DNA from: Oscillospiraceae bacterium
Lineage (GTDB): Bacteria; Bacillota; Clostridia; Oscillospirales; Acutalibacteraceae
Assembly (NCBI GenBank): GCA_910574935.1
Contig: CAJTCU010000005.1
Span: forward strand, 91,581 to 155,580
DNA: 64,000 nt
Reading direction: 5' to 3'
Each line of letters begins with the position of its first letter. The first letter of the stretch is position 1. The notes beneath the pieces were generated by a model. That model did no database searches. It was not told where the DNA came from and was given only the letters and a program-made list of their open reading frames with translations. Both the position numbers and the translations under genes were made by a program. Below, in pieces: positions 50,683-59,525 of this stretch.

Positions 50683-50711
50683 ATTATACCAGACATGGGG
50701 ATAAAATGCAA
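50683..50711 (-). promoter_or_regulatory. Promoter of rpmB
   Basis: Minus strand TTGCAT (50706-50711), 17 bases, TATAAT (50683-50688). Confidence 0.65.
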
Positions 50712-50728
50712 GTTTTTTTTGAAAAGAA

Positions 50729-50757
50729 TTGTCTTTTCTCCAAAAATAGGTTATAAT
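50729..50757 (+). promoter_or_regulatory. Promoter of the M50 protease/scpAB transcript
   Basis: TTGTCT (50729-50734), 17 bases, TATAAT (50752-50757), divergent from the rpmB promoter and about 140 bases before the first gene. Confidence 0.6.
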
Positions 50758-50897
50758 CCTTCCATGTACTGTTTTACCCGGGGGTCTTTCGCTGCCTCCG
50801 CTATCAAAACACCGTGCCTTTTTACAGGGTGCGCGGCCGTTTTCCGGCCGGGAAAGGAACGTGGCGTAGTTTGATTTTTAATGTGATAAGGACCATC

Positions 50898-51575
50898 ATG
50901 GCCGGGGGCCACGTGGATGTGTCCCTGGTGGCGGCCCAGGTGTTGGCCATCATTTTTGTGATCGTCTGCATTCTGCCTTTGCACGAGTGCGCCCACGGCT
51001 GGGTGGCCTATAAGCTGGGAGACCCCACCGCTAAGCTGGACCGCCGCCTGACCCTGAACCCCCTGGCCAGCGTGGACCCGGTGGGCACGGTGTGGCTGTT
51101 TCTCTTTGGGTTTGGCTGGGCAAAGCCCGTGCCGGTGGATCCCCGCTATTTTAAAAAGCCGAAGCGGGACATGGCCATTGTGGCCCTGGCGGGGCCGGTT
51201 TCCAACCTTTTGGCAGGGCTTTTGGGGGCGGTTCTGGCCAACGCGCTGGTGGTTTCCGCCCGGTTTACCGGGGTGAACGGCGTAAACCAGTTTATTTATC
51301 ATCTGCTGAATTACTATATCACGGTTAATGTAACCCTGGCTGCCTTTAACCTGCTGCCCATTCCGCCCCTGGATGGCTCCCGGATTTTGGGGGCTTTTCT
51401 CAGCGACCGGGCCCTGGAAACCTACTACCGCTACCAGAATATTTTCGTTATGGTACTGTTTGTGCTAATGTTTTCCGGGGCGTTTTCGGGTCCCCTGTAT
51501 GCGGTGGAAAGCGTCCTTACCCGGGGCATTCTCTGGGTGGCAGAGATGCCCTTCCGGCTGTTTGGGGCGTTTTGA
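50898..51575 (+). CDS. Site-2 protease family (M50) membrane metalloprotease
   Basis: A 225-residue protease of the compact bacterial S2P group. The zinc site HECAH (29-33) lies in the second hydrophobic segment and the third ligand in NLLPIPPLDGSRIL (about 155-168). Four to five membrane helices are seen. It cleaves substrates within the membrane; targets are unknown. ATG with TAAGGA 5 bases upstream was chosen over an extended start. The gene precedes scpA by three bases, a conserved neighbourhood in Firmicutes. Confidence 0.92.
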   Translation: MAGGHVDVSLVAAQVLAIIFVIVCILPLHECAHGWVAYKLGDPTAKLDRRLTLNPLASVDPVGTVWLFLFGFGWAKPVPVDPRYFKKPKRDMAIVALAGPVSNLLAGLLGAVLANALVVSARFTGVNGVNQFIYHLLNYYITVNVTLAAFNLLPIPPLDGSRILGAFLSDRALETYYRYQNIFVMVLFVLMFSGAFSGPLYAVESVLTRGILWVAEMPFRLFGAF

Positions 51576-51578
51576 CCA

Positions 51579-52298
51579 ATGGATAAGCTGCAATATAAGC
51601 TGGAGGCCTTCCAGGGTCCCCTGGACTTATTGCTGGCCCTGGTGGCAAAGAGCAAGATAGATATTTACGACATCCCCATTGCGGAGCTTTTGGACCAGTA
51701 CCTGGAGCAAATTCAACTGATGCGGGAGGCGGACCTGGACGTGGCCAGCGAGTTTTTAGAGATGGCGGCCCGGCTGGTATATATCAAAACCGCCTCGCTG
51801 CTGCCCCGGCAGGAGGAGGAAGAGGACCCCCGGCTGGAGCTAACGGGCCTGCTGCTGGAGTACCAGCAGTGCAAGCGGGCCGCAGAAAAACTGCGGGAGA
51901 TGGCGGCCTTTAACACGGTCACCCGGCCAGCGGAGGAGCTGCCTGCGGACTATACCTACAAGCGGATTCACCATCCGCTGGAGCTGTGCCAGGCCCTGCG
52001 GGCGGCCTGGGGCAAGGGTAAGAGCCTGATGCCGCCAAAGCCCGAGAGCTTTTCGGCGCTGGTGTCCAGCCGGATTGTATCCGTGGCCAGCCAGACAGTA
52101 TTTGTGCTGCGGTGCTTGTGGAAGCGGGGGTTTATAGCCTATAAGGCTTTGTTTGCGGAAAAGACGGAGCGTTCGGCCCGCGTTGCCCTGTTTTTAGCGG
52201 TACTGGAGCTGGTAAAAAGCCGGCGCGTCCGGGTAGAGGGCGAAGGGGACTTTTGCCGTGTGGAGCTGCTGCGGGGCCGAGAAGGCAAAGAGCGCTAA
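51579..52298 (+). CDS. scpA: Segregation and condensation protein A
   Basis: A 239-residue kleisin. FQGPLDLLLALVAKSKIDIYDIPIAELLDQYLEQI at the N-terminus, AARLVYIKTASLLP and the C-terminal winged-helix region (VALFLAVLELVKSRRVRV) are diagnostic. With ScpB and Smc it compacts and segregates chromosomes. It is tightly coupled to the protease gene upstream. Confidence 0.97.
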   Translation: MDKLQYKLEAFQGPLDLLLALVAKSKIDIYDIPIAELLDQYLEQIQLMREADLDVASEFLEMAARLVYIKTASLLPRQEEEEDPRLELTGLLLEYQQCKRAAEKLREMAAFNTVTRPAEELPADYTYKRIHHPLELCQALRAAWGKGKSLMPPKPESFSALVSSRIVSVASQTVFVLRCLWKRGFIAYKALFAEKTERSARVALFLAVLELVKSRRVRVEGEGDFCRVELLRGREGKER

Positions 52299-52309
52299 AG
52301 ATTATTTAG

Positions 52310-52367
52310 GCTGCCCCGGGGTCCAGGAGCTTTGGCCCCGAAGCCAAGCTAAAAAGAAGGGCAGCCT
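52310..52367 (+). other. Structured spacer between scpA and scpB
   Basis: GGCTGCCC (near 52310) pairs with GGGCAGCC (near 52361), enclosing a GGGG/CCCC inner stem. A TTTCT tract follows. It may attenuate or process the transcript between the two genes. Confidence 0.4.
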
Positions 52368-52437
52368 TTCTGCGCTCTGGCGGTTTGGTTTGGAAAGCTG
52401 CTATGGTCTCAAAATATTGAAAGGAGGGCGCCGGGCT

Positions 52438-53076
52438 ATGGACCAGGTTGCGCCGGTCCCCCAAAACCCCGGGGCCGATACACTCTATATGGATTTAGAC
52501 GAGCTGATGGGTAAGACCGAGGCCATCCTCTTCGCCGGGGGCGAGCCTGTGGCCCTAGACCGGGTGGCCCAGGTGCTGGGGGTGCGCACTTATGCTATAG
52601 AGGAAACAGTGACCCGGCTTCAGAAAAAATATAATACCCCAGAAAGCGGCGTGCACCTGCTGCTGCTGGGAGACAGCGCCCAGTTTTGTACCAATCCGGC
52701 CTATGTGGAGCCAGTGCGCCAGGCCCTGGACCTAAAGCGGAACACCCCCCTTTCTCAGGCTGCTATGGAGGTGCTGGCCGTGGTGGCATACAACCAGCCG
52801 GTGACAAAAGCCTTTGTAGAGCAGGTGCGGGGGGTGGACTGCTCGGGGGTTATCAGCAGCCTGATGCAGAAGAATCTGCTGGAAGAGCGCGGACGGCTGG
52901 AGTTACCCGGGCGGCCCCTGTTATACGGCACGACCGAGAACTTTCTGCGATGCTTTCAACTGGCCTCAATTGATCAGCTGCCGCCCCCGCCTACCGGCAG
53001 CGCAGAGGAAGAAGAGGACGGCGGCCCAGAGGGCGCCTTGGAAGAAAATTTGGAAAGTGAGCAGACCAGCCTATAA
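52438..53076 (+). CDS. scpB: Segregation and condensation protein B
   Basis: A 212-residue ScpB with tandem winged helices: KTEAILFAGGEPVALDRVAQVLG, LSQAAMEVLAVVAYNQPVTK, VEQVRGVDCSGVISSLMQKNLL and GRPLLYGTTENFL. The C-terminus has an acidic tail of about 30 residues. It starts at the ATG after AAGGAGG; the longer frame upstream runs back into scpA. Confidence 0.96.
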   Translation: MDQVAPVPQNPGADTLYMDLDELMGKTEAILFAGGEPVALDRVAQVLGVRTYAIEETVTRLQKKYNTPESGVHLLLLGDSAQFCTNPAYVEPVRQALDLKRNTPLSQAAMEVLAVVAYNQPVTKAFVEQVRGVDCSGVISSLMQKNLLEERGRLELPGRPLLYGTTENFLRCFQLASIDQLPPPPTGSAEEEEDGGPEGALEENLESEQTSL

Positions 53077-53195
53077 AGCCTAATAATCTAAATAACTGCA
53101 AAAGTAGGGGGTTCAGCGTACAGATGAGGTAAGAACCTCTATTTAGGCAGCGTTCAGTGCCTGGGAATCCAGGTTTAAAGAGGGGAGGGCCAGGT

Positions 53196-53927
53196 ATGGC
53201 GATAGCCGCCACCATTGCGTTGTATATTATTTTGGGCGTGCTTCTGGTTTTGCTTTTGCCGCCCGTTCTCCCTCTGCGCCTGGTGGGAATTCTTATGCTT
53301 CTGGCGCTGCCCGCCTTTGTGCCGGTGCGGGTGAGGCTGGCCTTTCAGGAGGAGTTCTCCGTAGAACTGCAATATCTCTTTCTGAAAAAAAAGCTGCCGC
53401 CCCTTGAGAATACCGCCGAAGAGGAGCCTGAGTCCCCGGAAAAAGAAGAAGAGGAGAAGCTTTCGAAAAAGGATGGAGAGGGGAAAAAGGCAATGCTGAA
53501 GCGGCTTTTGACCCGAAAGGGAATCAGTGGCTTTTTGCAAAGCCTGGGCGAGCTGATCCGGCTGGTGGGGGGGTGTTCTGCGCGGCTGCTTCGGCGGCTG
53601 AAGCTACGGCAGTTCGACCTGTACCTATGTCTGGCTGGGGCCGGGGATGCCGCCGGGGCCGCGCTGCTGTACGGCAAGGTTTCGGCAGGGGTGTACGGCG
53701 CCTGCGGGGGGCTTTTCGCCCAGATGCCCTGCAAGGACAAGGGCATTACGGTGGACATGGATTATACCGGGGCAGAGCACCGGGTGGTCTTTTCGGCCGT
53801 ATTATCCTTCCGGCCCGCATTTCTCGTGAAAGAGGGGGTCGTGTTGCTGTTCGGGGCATTGCCGCCGGTCTGGCGGGTGTTCCAGCTGCTTAGGCCCCCA
53901 AAAGCCCCTAGGGGCAAAAAAGCGTAA
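53196..53927 (+). CDS. DUF2953 domain protein (YtfI-like)
   Basis: A 243-residue protein with two N-terminal hydrophobic segments (about 5-50), a highly charged Glu/Lys segment (about 80-115) and a C-terminal region with GAGDAAGAALLYGKVSAGVYG, the usual DUF2953 core. YtfI-like proteins are encoded next to ytfJ in spore formers, as here (39 bases). A sporulation-linked role is inferred from that. GAGGGGAGG precedes the start. Confidence 0.85.
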   Translation: MAIAATIALYIILGVLLVLLLPPVLPLRLVGILMLLALPAFVPVRVRLAFQEEFSVELQYLFLKKKLPPLENTAEEEPESPEKEEEEKLSKKDGEGKKAMLKRLLTRKGISGFLQSLGELIRLVGGCSARLLRRLKLRQFDLYLCLAGAGDAAGAALLYGKVSAGVYGACGGLFAQMPCKDKGITVDMDYTGAEHRVVFSAVLSFRPAFLVKEGVVLLFGALPPVWRVFQLLRPPKAPRGKKA

Positions 53928-53966
53928 AATAAGCACCGAAAATAAAAACCGGAGAGGAAGGTCAAT

Positions 53967-54401
53967 ATGAGCGAAAACAAAGTGAATGGCCTGCTGGGCG
54001 TCAGCATGGATAAGATTAAAGAAATGGTGGACGTGAACACCGTGGTAGGCGACCCCATTACCACCCCGGACGGCGTCACGGTGATTCCTATTTCCCGGGT
54101 AAACTATGGCTTCGCTGCCGGCGGCTCGGACCTGCCCTCTAAGTCTCAGCCCGCGGGGGGGCTTTTTGCTGGAGGCAGCGGGGCAGGCGTCACGGTAACC
54201 CCCGTGGCCTTTCTCTCTATCAATAAGGAAAATGTGAGGGTGATTCAGATTGAGCCCTACTTCAGCCCTGTGGACCGGGCCCTGGAGAAGATCCCGGATA
54301 TTGCTGATATGCTGGGCGGCCTGTTCAAGAAAGAGAAAGAGGAGAAGCGGGAGAAAAGCGGCGAGACGGACCGCTTAGCAGAAACGGCCGCCCAGGAATA
54401 G
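53967..54401 (+). CDS. ytfJ: Sporulation protein YtfJ (GerW family)
   Basis: A 144-residue GerW/YtfJ protein: GLLGVSMDKIKEMVDVNTVVG, VIPISRVNYGFAAGGSD and VTPVAFLSINKENVRVIQIE are the conserved strands, followed by a charged C-terminal helix. The Bacillus homologue is a forespore protein needed for normal germination. The gene follows DUF2953 and precedes a DacF-type carboxypeptidase. Confidence 0.95.
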   Translation: MSENKVNGLLGVSMDKIKEMVDVNTVVGDPITTPDGVTVIPISRVNYGFAAGGSDLPSKSQPAGGLFAGGSGAGVTVTPVAFLSINKENVRVIQIEPYFSPVDRALEKIPDIADMLGGLFKKEKEEKREKSGETDRLAETAAQE

Positions 54402-54463
54402 CCCCTGTCCGTCATACCTTTTCGCATGTCCGCATACTCTTTGAGAAGAGGCGGTGATGTGAA

Positions 54464-55627
54464 TTGAAAAGAATCCTTTGGGTGAGGAGCTGCGCCCTGT
54501 GCGCCCTATGTTTTTTGCTGGCCTTGGGGGGCCCTGCCGCTGGGGCGGCGCAAAAAGAGACCCCAGGCGTCTCGGCTCAAAGCGCGATCCTCATTTCAGC
54601 GGACGACGGCCAGGTGCTCTATGAGCACAATGCCCACCAGCAGCTGGCTATGGCCAGTACCACCAAGATCATGACAGCCCTTCTGACCCTGGAAGAGGCC
54701 GCGCGTTCCGACGACCCAGAGCTGACCATTACCGAGGAAATGGTGATGGTGGAGGGCTCTTCGATGGGCTTGCAGGCAGGCAACCGTTTGACCCTGCGAA
54801 ACTTGACCGCCGGGATGCTGCTGGCCTCAGGCAACGATGCGGCCAACGCCGCAGCCCTGGCCCTGGGCGGAAGCCAGGAGGGCTTTGCCCAGCTGATGAA
54901 CCGCCGGGCAGCGGAAATTGGCATGGCAGAGACAAACTTTGTCACACCTTCGGGTCTGGATGACGAGGCTCATTACTCCACTGCTTATGACATGGCTTTG
55001 TTGGCCCGGGAGGCCCTGAAAAACCCGGAGTTTGCCCGCATTGCCGCCAGTTCTACCCTACAGGTGGAGTTTTTAGAGCCTGCCCAGAAGATAAGCTATT
55101 CCAACCATAACCGGCTGCTGAAAATGTATGAGGGATGCATAGGGGTCAAGACCGGCTATACCAAAAAGGCGGGGCGCTGCCTGGTCTCTGCGGCCCGCCG
55201 GGAGGGCACTACCCTGGTGGCTGTTACCTTGAACGCCCCGGATGACTGGGACGACCACATGGCCCTGTTTGACTATGGTTTTGCCAATTTTGCCACCGCC
55301 TCTTTTCATAGCTGTGGGCTGCCGGAAACCCTGCCTGTGGTGGGCGGAACCCAGGGAGAGACCCAGCTGGTTCCAGGGGAGGAGAGCGCGGCCACCCTGC
55401 CCCTGGAACAGGCCCAGGCAATAACCCGCCGGGTGCTGCTGCCCCGGTTTTTATACGCCCCGGTAACAGCTGGAGAGCAGGTGGGGGAGGTACAGTATTG
55501 GTTAAACGGAGAGGCGCTCTACCGTCTACCGCTATTCGTGGGACAAAACGCGCCGTGCTTGGAACCAGAGCCCACCGGCTGGAAAGCCTTTTGGGGAAAG
55601 GTGAAGGGCTGGTTTGGCTGGGACTAA
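54464..55627 (+). CDS. dacF: D-alanyl-D-alanine carboxypeptidase, DacF/DacB type
   Basis: A 387-residue penicillin-binding protein with a signal peptide (about 1-28), catalytic STTKIM (Ser-x-x-Lys), SGNDAAN and KTGYTKKAGR motifs, and a C-terminal beta domain. It trims the terminal D-Ala of peptidoglycan stem peptides outside the membrane. The start is TTG because GTG and ATG choices upstream are out of frame or followed by stops; GAGGCGGTGATG precedes it. Position after ytfJ suggests a spore-cortex or sporulation-linked form. Confidence 0.92.
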   Translation: MKRILWVRSCALCALCFLLALGGPAAGAAQKETPGVSAQSAILISADDGQVLYEHNAHQQLAMASTTKIMTALLTLEEAARSDDPELTITEEMVMVEGSSMGLQAGNRLTLRNLTAGMLLASGNDAANAAALALGGSQEGFAQLMNRRAAEIGMAETNFVTPSGLDDEAHYSTAYDMALLAREALKNPEFARIAASSTLQVEFLEPAQKISYSNHNRLLKMYEGCIGVKTGYTKKAGRCLVSAARREGTTLVAVTLNAPDDWDDHMALFDYGFANFATASFHSCGLPETLPVVGGTQGETQLVPGEESAATLPLEQAQAITRRVLLPRFLYAPVTAGEQVGEVQYWLNGEALYRLPLFVGQNAPCLEPEPTGWKAFWGKVKGWFGWD

Positions 55628-55703
55628 GGAAAGAGCAGTCCAGGTTTTCCATGTTGAACCAGGGCTAAAGCGGCGGGCGCCCCGAGGCCTGCAAGCTGCC
55701 GGT

Positions 55704-55820
55704 CCCGGCTATTGCCCCGGCTGGGTCAGGGGAAACGTCACCCGTGGATTTCCCGCGCTTTGACCGTGCCCTTTATCGAGCGCGTTTATTTTGCAAGTGG
55801 TCCGAAAATAAATAGCCGGG
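55704..55820 (+). ncRNA. Candidate structured RNA leader upstream of rluB
   Basis: Three nested inverted repeats: CCCGGCTATT (55704-55713) with AATAGCCGGG (55811-55820), GGTCA (55724-55728) with TGACC (55761-55765), and GGGAAA (55730-55735) with TTTCCC (55749-55754). The outer 10-bp pairing is perfect. No T run follows, so it is not a simple terminator. No known riboswitch was recognised. Confidence 0.4.
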
Positions 55821-55851
55821 GGGCCTCTTCCGGTGGGTAGGTGGATAAAGG

Positions 55852-56598
55852 ATGGGAGAAAAAAGCAGGATTCAGAAAATATTGGCGGCACAGGGCGTAG
55901 CCTCCCGGCGTAAAGCCGAAGAGCTTATCGCAGCCGGGAGGGTTACGGTCAACGGCCGGCCGGTAAAGCTGGGAGACAGCGCCGACCCGGCCCGGGACAT
56001 CATTGCTGTGGACGGACAGAGGCTGGCCCGCTCTGCGGGGAAAATCTATTTGGCACTGCACAAGCCCCGGGGTTTTGTCACCACGATGGAGGACGAGCGG
56101 GGCCGGCGCTGCGTGGCCCAGCTGGTGGAGGATGTGCCCGGGCGGGTGTACCCGGTGGGCCGTCTGGACAAGGATTCGGAAGGCCTTTTGATGATGACCA
56201 ATGACGGGGCTTTTGCCAATGCGGTGGCTCATCCTAAAACCCATGTGGCAAAGACCTATCGGGTCACCCTGCGGCCAGGGGTCAATGAGGAACAGCTGGT
56301 GAAGCTGAGCACAGGAATTCTGATAGAAGGCCGCATGACCGCCCCCTGTAAGGCCCGGGTTTTGGAGCAGCGGCCAGGGCGGGCGGTGGTGGAGCTGGTC
56401 CTTTACGAAGGCCGTAACCGGGAGATACGAAAAATGTGCCAGGCCCTGGGCCTGGAGGTGGCCCGGCTAAAGCGCACGGCCATTGGTCCTGTACGGCTGG
56501 GAATGCTCCCCCAGGGAAAGTACCGGGAACTGACCCGGGAAGAAGTCAAAGGACTGCTGGCAGGGGTGAAAAGAGGAAATGGCAGTGAACGGCGATAA
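55852..56598 (+). CDS. rluB: RsuA/RluB-family 23S/16S rRNA pseudouridine synthase
   Basis: A 248-residue protein with an N-terminal S4 RNA-binding domain (RIQKILAAQGVASRRKAEELI) and a pseudouridine synthase domain with catalytic Asp in GRLDKDSEGLLMMTND. NREIRKMCQALGLEV near the C-terminus fits RluB. It probably modifies 23S rRNA; RsuA and RluB cannot be cleanly separated by eye. It overlaps the next gene by 20 bases. Confidence 0.92.
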   Translation: MGEKSRIQKILAAQGVASRRKAEELIAAGRVTVNGRPVKLGDSADPARDIIAVDGQRLARSAGKIYLALHKPRGFVTTMEDERGRRCVAQLVEDVPGRVYPVGRLDKDSEGLLMMTNDGAFANAVAHPKTHVAKTYRVTLRPGVNEEQLVKLSTGILIEGRMTAPCKARVLEQRPGRAVVELVLYEGRNREIRKMCQALGLEVARLKRTAIGPVRLGMLPQGKYRELTREEVKGLLAGVKRGNGSERR

Positions 56599-56965
56599 GC
56601 GGAGGCTGCTGATCCTGCTGGTTTTTGCCCTGCTTTTGGTACTGGCCCAGCAAGTGATCTCTCGTCTGAGCCCGCCGGTAGAAATCTTCATTGTGGCACA
56701 GGACGCTCAAGAGGCCCAGTCCGCCTACCCCAATGCCCAGGTGGTAACTCCGTCGCCAGAAGAGCTGCCGGAGCCGGTGAATCTGAACACTGCTACCGTG
56801 GAGCAGCTGGAGGAGCTTCCTGGACTAAGTTCCCGCATGGCCCAGCGGGTGGTAGAATACCGAGAGGAACAGGGAGAATTTCAGTCAGTGGACGAGCTGG
56901 AACAAGTCTATGGCATTGGTCCGGCTACGCTGGAAAAGCTGCGGCCATACGTAACAGTGGACTGA
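56579..56965 (+). CDS. ComEA-like helix-hairpin-helix protein
   Basis: A 128-residue protein with an N-terminal membrane anchor (about 9-27), a short linker and a C-terminal ComEA-type helix-hairpin-helix DNA-binding domain: VNLNTATVEQLEELPGLS and VYGIGPATLEKLRPYV. ComEA binds DNA outside the membrane during transformation. No comEC or comEB is adjacent, so competence is uncertain. Its start lies inside rluB. Confidence 0.85.
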   Translation: MAVNGDKRRLLILLVFALLLVLAQQVISRLSPPVEIFIVAQDAQEAQSAYPNAQVVTPSPEELPEPVNLNTATVEQLEELPGLSSRMAQRVVEYREEQGEFQSVDELEQVYGIGPATLEKLRPYVTVD

Positions 56966-57042
56966 GGAAGCTGGGCGCAAGCACGCGTTGTTTGCGGTCC
57001 AAACCACCGCTAACTCGGTTAGAAAATTGTACAGCACATCTA

Positions 57043-57205
57043 GGATTTGTTTGAAACATCGAAAACGCCGTCTTTTTGCCCCGAATAGGCCGCTTTCCGC
57101 GTCCAAAATCCTCGTCAACTGGGTTCGGGCCGGCTTGCGGTATTTTCCTTGAAATGGACCTCCCCTGGCCCCAAATTCGTCATTCTCTCTATGTTCAAAA
57201 GGCCC
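57043..57205. mobile_element. TA-flanked miniature element, copy 3 (163 bp)
   Basis: Left end GGATTTGTTTGAAACATC after TA (57041-57042); right end (reverse) GGGCCTTTTGAACATAGAG. It shares GAAAACGCCGTCTTTTTGCC and CCGCGTCCAAAATCCTCGT with copies 1 and 2. The right flanking TA has become TC, so this copy is older. The rest of the 56966-57395 gap holds the feoB terminator. Confidence 0.7.
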
Positions 57206-57363
57206 TCCTCGCTTTCGAAGTGTTCAGGCGGAATCCCAGCGCTTTCGTGCTTTTTTGTTTTGCCAACAATAAATTTACCCCCTGAATCCGCGTACCATCC
57301 CACAGTTTCTAACAGGAAAGGCACCGGAGCCAAAGCCCTGTTGTGGAAAAAGGAGAAGGAGAA

Positions 57364-57393
57364 AAGAGCAGCGCCCAGGTGGACGCTGCTCTT
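57364..57393 (-). terminator. Terminator of feoAB
   Basis: AAGAGCAGCG and CGCTGCTCTT form a perfect 10-bp stem just after the feoB stop, followed on the minus strand by TTCTCCTTCTCC. Confidence 0.7.
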
Positions 57394-57395
57394 CC

Positions 57396-59525
57396 TTACC
57401 CCGCCAGTCCGCCGCAGGCCAGGTTCACTAGAAAGCACAGTGCCAGTCCGCACACAGTGGGCACTGCCATGGAAACGGCGGTCCATTTCCAGCTTTGGCT
57501 CTCTTTTTTAATGGTCATACAGGTGGTGGAGCAGGGCCAGTGCATGACCGAAAACAGAACCACGCACAGGGCCGTAACCCAGGTCCAGCCATTCCCCACC
57601 AGCAGGTCCCGTAGGGCAGCCAGATCTGTCATCTCTACCAGACTTCCTTGGGAGAGATAGGCCATAATCATGAGCGGAATGACGATCTCATTGGCGGGCA
57701 GCCCCAGGATAAAGGCCAATAAGATCACGCCGTCCAGTCCGAATACCCGGGCAAACGGGTCTAGAAACCCCGCGCAGTGAGAGAGCAGGGACGCATCTCC
57801 TAGGTGTACATTGGCCAAAAGCCAAATGACCAGCCCTGCTGGGGCTGCCACCGAAGCCGCCCGCCCTAGCACGAATAGGGTGCGGTCAAAGATAGAGCGC
57901 ACAATGACCTGGCCGATCTGGGGCTTTCGGTAGGGGGGCAGCTCCAGGGTGAAGGAACTGGGGACCCCCTTAAGAATGGTCAGGGAGAGCAGCTTTGATA
58001 CAGCAAAGGTCATGGCAAAGCCCAGGCCCAGGACCCCCACCAGCAGCAGGGCGGAAAGGGCCGTTTCCCCAAAGTTTCCCACAGCGCCCACAAAGAACAT
58101 CGTGATCAGGGAAATCAGCATGGGCAGCCGCCCGTTGCAGGGGATGAAGTTACTGGTGATCATCGCGATGAGCCGCTCCCGGGGGGAGTCGATAATCCGG
58201 CACCCTACCACCGCCGCCGCGTTGCAGCCCAAAGACATACAGCTGGTCAGGGCCTGTTTGCCGCAGGCTCCACAGCAGTGGAAACAGCGGTCCAGGTTAA
58301 AGGCCACCCGGGGTAGATAGCCTAGGTCCTCCAGCAGGGTAAACAGGGGGAAGAAGATGGCCATAGGCGGCAGCATGACAGAGACCACCCAGGCCAGAGT
58401 CTTGTAGATTCCGTCCCATAAAAGCCCTGTTAGCCACCAGGGGGCCCCTAGGTCTACAAACATTCCCCGCAAAGCGTCCCCCAGGCTGAAAAGGCCCTGA
58501 CTTAGCAGCTGAGAAGGGACGTTAGCCCCAGCCACCGTGAGCCAGAAAATCCCCAGAAGCATGAGAAGCATAATGGGAAAGCCTGTTAGGGGGCTGGTAA
58601 GGATTTTGTCAATTTTCCGGTCTCGCTGGCTGTAGCCTCCTCCCCCAGATGTGACCTGACGGGCGATCTCCTCAGCTTGGTGAACCGTAGACGCGGCCAT
58701 GGCGTCTCGAAGCTCCTGGCGGTCTGTGGCAATGGAGTCAAGAACGTGGCGAATGTCCGGGTCAGCGGCCGGGTTGGCGCCCAAGTGACGGACTAGAGAG
58801 CTTTGCAGGCCGGGGTCCAGGCCCTCCACCAGCCGGGCGGCCAGCCACCGGGGACTGGCCTTGCCATTGCAAAGACGCTGGGCATGGGGCAGCAGTTCGT
58901 TCATGTATGCCTCTGCCTGGGGAGGATATTTTACGGCGGGGGCCTCTCTGGGGGGCAGGGGATGCAGGCAAAGGCCCTCCACCAGGTCCATTAGATGGGA
59001 AAGGCCTTTTCCCTCTCGCGCGGAGGTCCCCACCACTGGCACGCCTAAAAGCCGGGAGAGGCCCCCAAGGTCCACCAAGACCCCTTTGCGCTTGGCCTCG
59101 TCCAGCAGGTTGACACAGACCACCAGGTTGGGGGTAATCTCCAAAATTTGCAGCACTAAGTTCAGGTTGCGCTCCAAGCAGGTAGCGTCGCATACGGCCA
59201 CAGCGCAGTGGGCCTCACCAAAACAGAGGAAGTCTCGGGCAGCCTCCTCTTCTGCGGAGTGGGCCAGCAGGGAATAGCACCCGGGCAGGTCCACCAGCAC
59301 ATAGCCCGCGTCCCGGTGGCGGCAGTAGCCCTGGGCGTTGGTCACGGTCTTACCAGGCCAATTCCCCGTATGCTGATGCAAGCTGGTTAAAGCGTTAAAC
59401 ACCGTGCTCTTGCCCACATTGGGGTTTCCGGCCAGAGCCACCACCCGGTCGGCGGGGTCCCGTTTTTCAATGACCAGCGGACCGCCGGCCGCCCTGGCCC
59501 CGGTAGATTCCCTAGAAAGCCCCAT
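57396..59525 (-). CDS. feoB: Ferrous iron transport protein B
   Basis: A 709-residue FeoB. The N-terminal G domain has GNPNVGKSTVFNALT (G1), DLPGCYSL (G3) and NLLDEAKRKG (G4). The membrane part contains two Gate regions with LGCNAAAVVGCRIID and FIPCNGRLPML, and a core domain. It imports Fe(II) under anaerobic conditions. It overlaps feoA by 14 bases. Confidence 0.97.
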   Translation of the reverse strand: MGLSRESTGARAAGGPLVIEKRDPADRVVALAGNPNVGKSTVFNALTSLHQHTGNWPGKTVTNAQGYCRHRDAGYVLVDLPGCYSLLAHSAEEEAARDFLCFGEAHCAVAVCDATCLERNLNLVLQILEITPNLVVCVNLLDEAKRKGVLVDLGGLSRLLGVPVVGTSAREGKGLSHLMDLVEGLCLHPLPPREAPAVKYPPQAEAYMNELLPHAQRLCNGKASPRWLAARLVEGLDPGLQSSLVRHLGANPAADPDIRHVLDSIATDRQELRDAMAASTVHQAEEIARQVTSGGGGYSQRDRKIDKILTSPLTGFPIMLLMLLGIFWLTVAGANVPSQLLSQGLFSLGDALRGMFVDLGAPWWLTGLLWDGIYKTLAWVVSVMLPPMAIFFPLFTLLEDLGYLPRVAFNLDRCFHCCGACGKQALTSCMSLGCNAAAVVGCRIIDSPRERLIAMITSNFIPCNGRLPMLISLITMFFVGAVGNFGETALSALLLVGVLGLGFAMTFAVSKLLSLTILKGVPSSFTLELPPYRKPQIGQVIVRSIFDRTLFVLGRAASVAAPAGLVIWLLANVHLGDASLLSHCAGFLDPFARVFGLDGVILLAFILGLPANEIVIPLMIMAYLSQGSLVEMTDLAALRDLLVGNGWTWVTALCVVLFSVMHWPCSTTCMTIKKESQSWKWTAVSMAVPTVCGLALCFLVNLACGGLAG

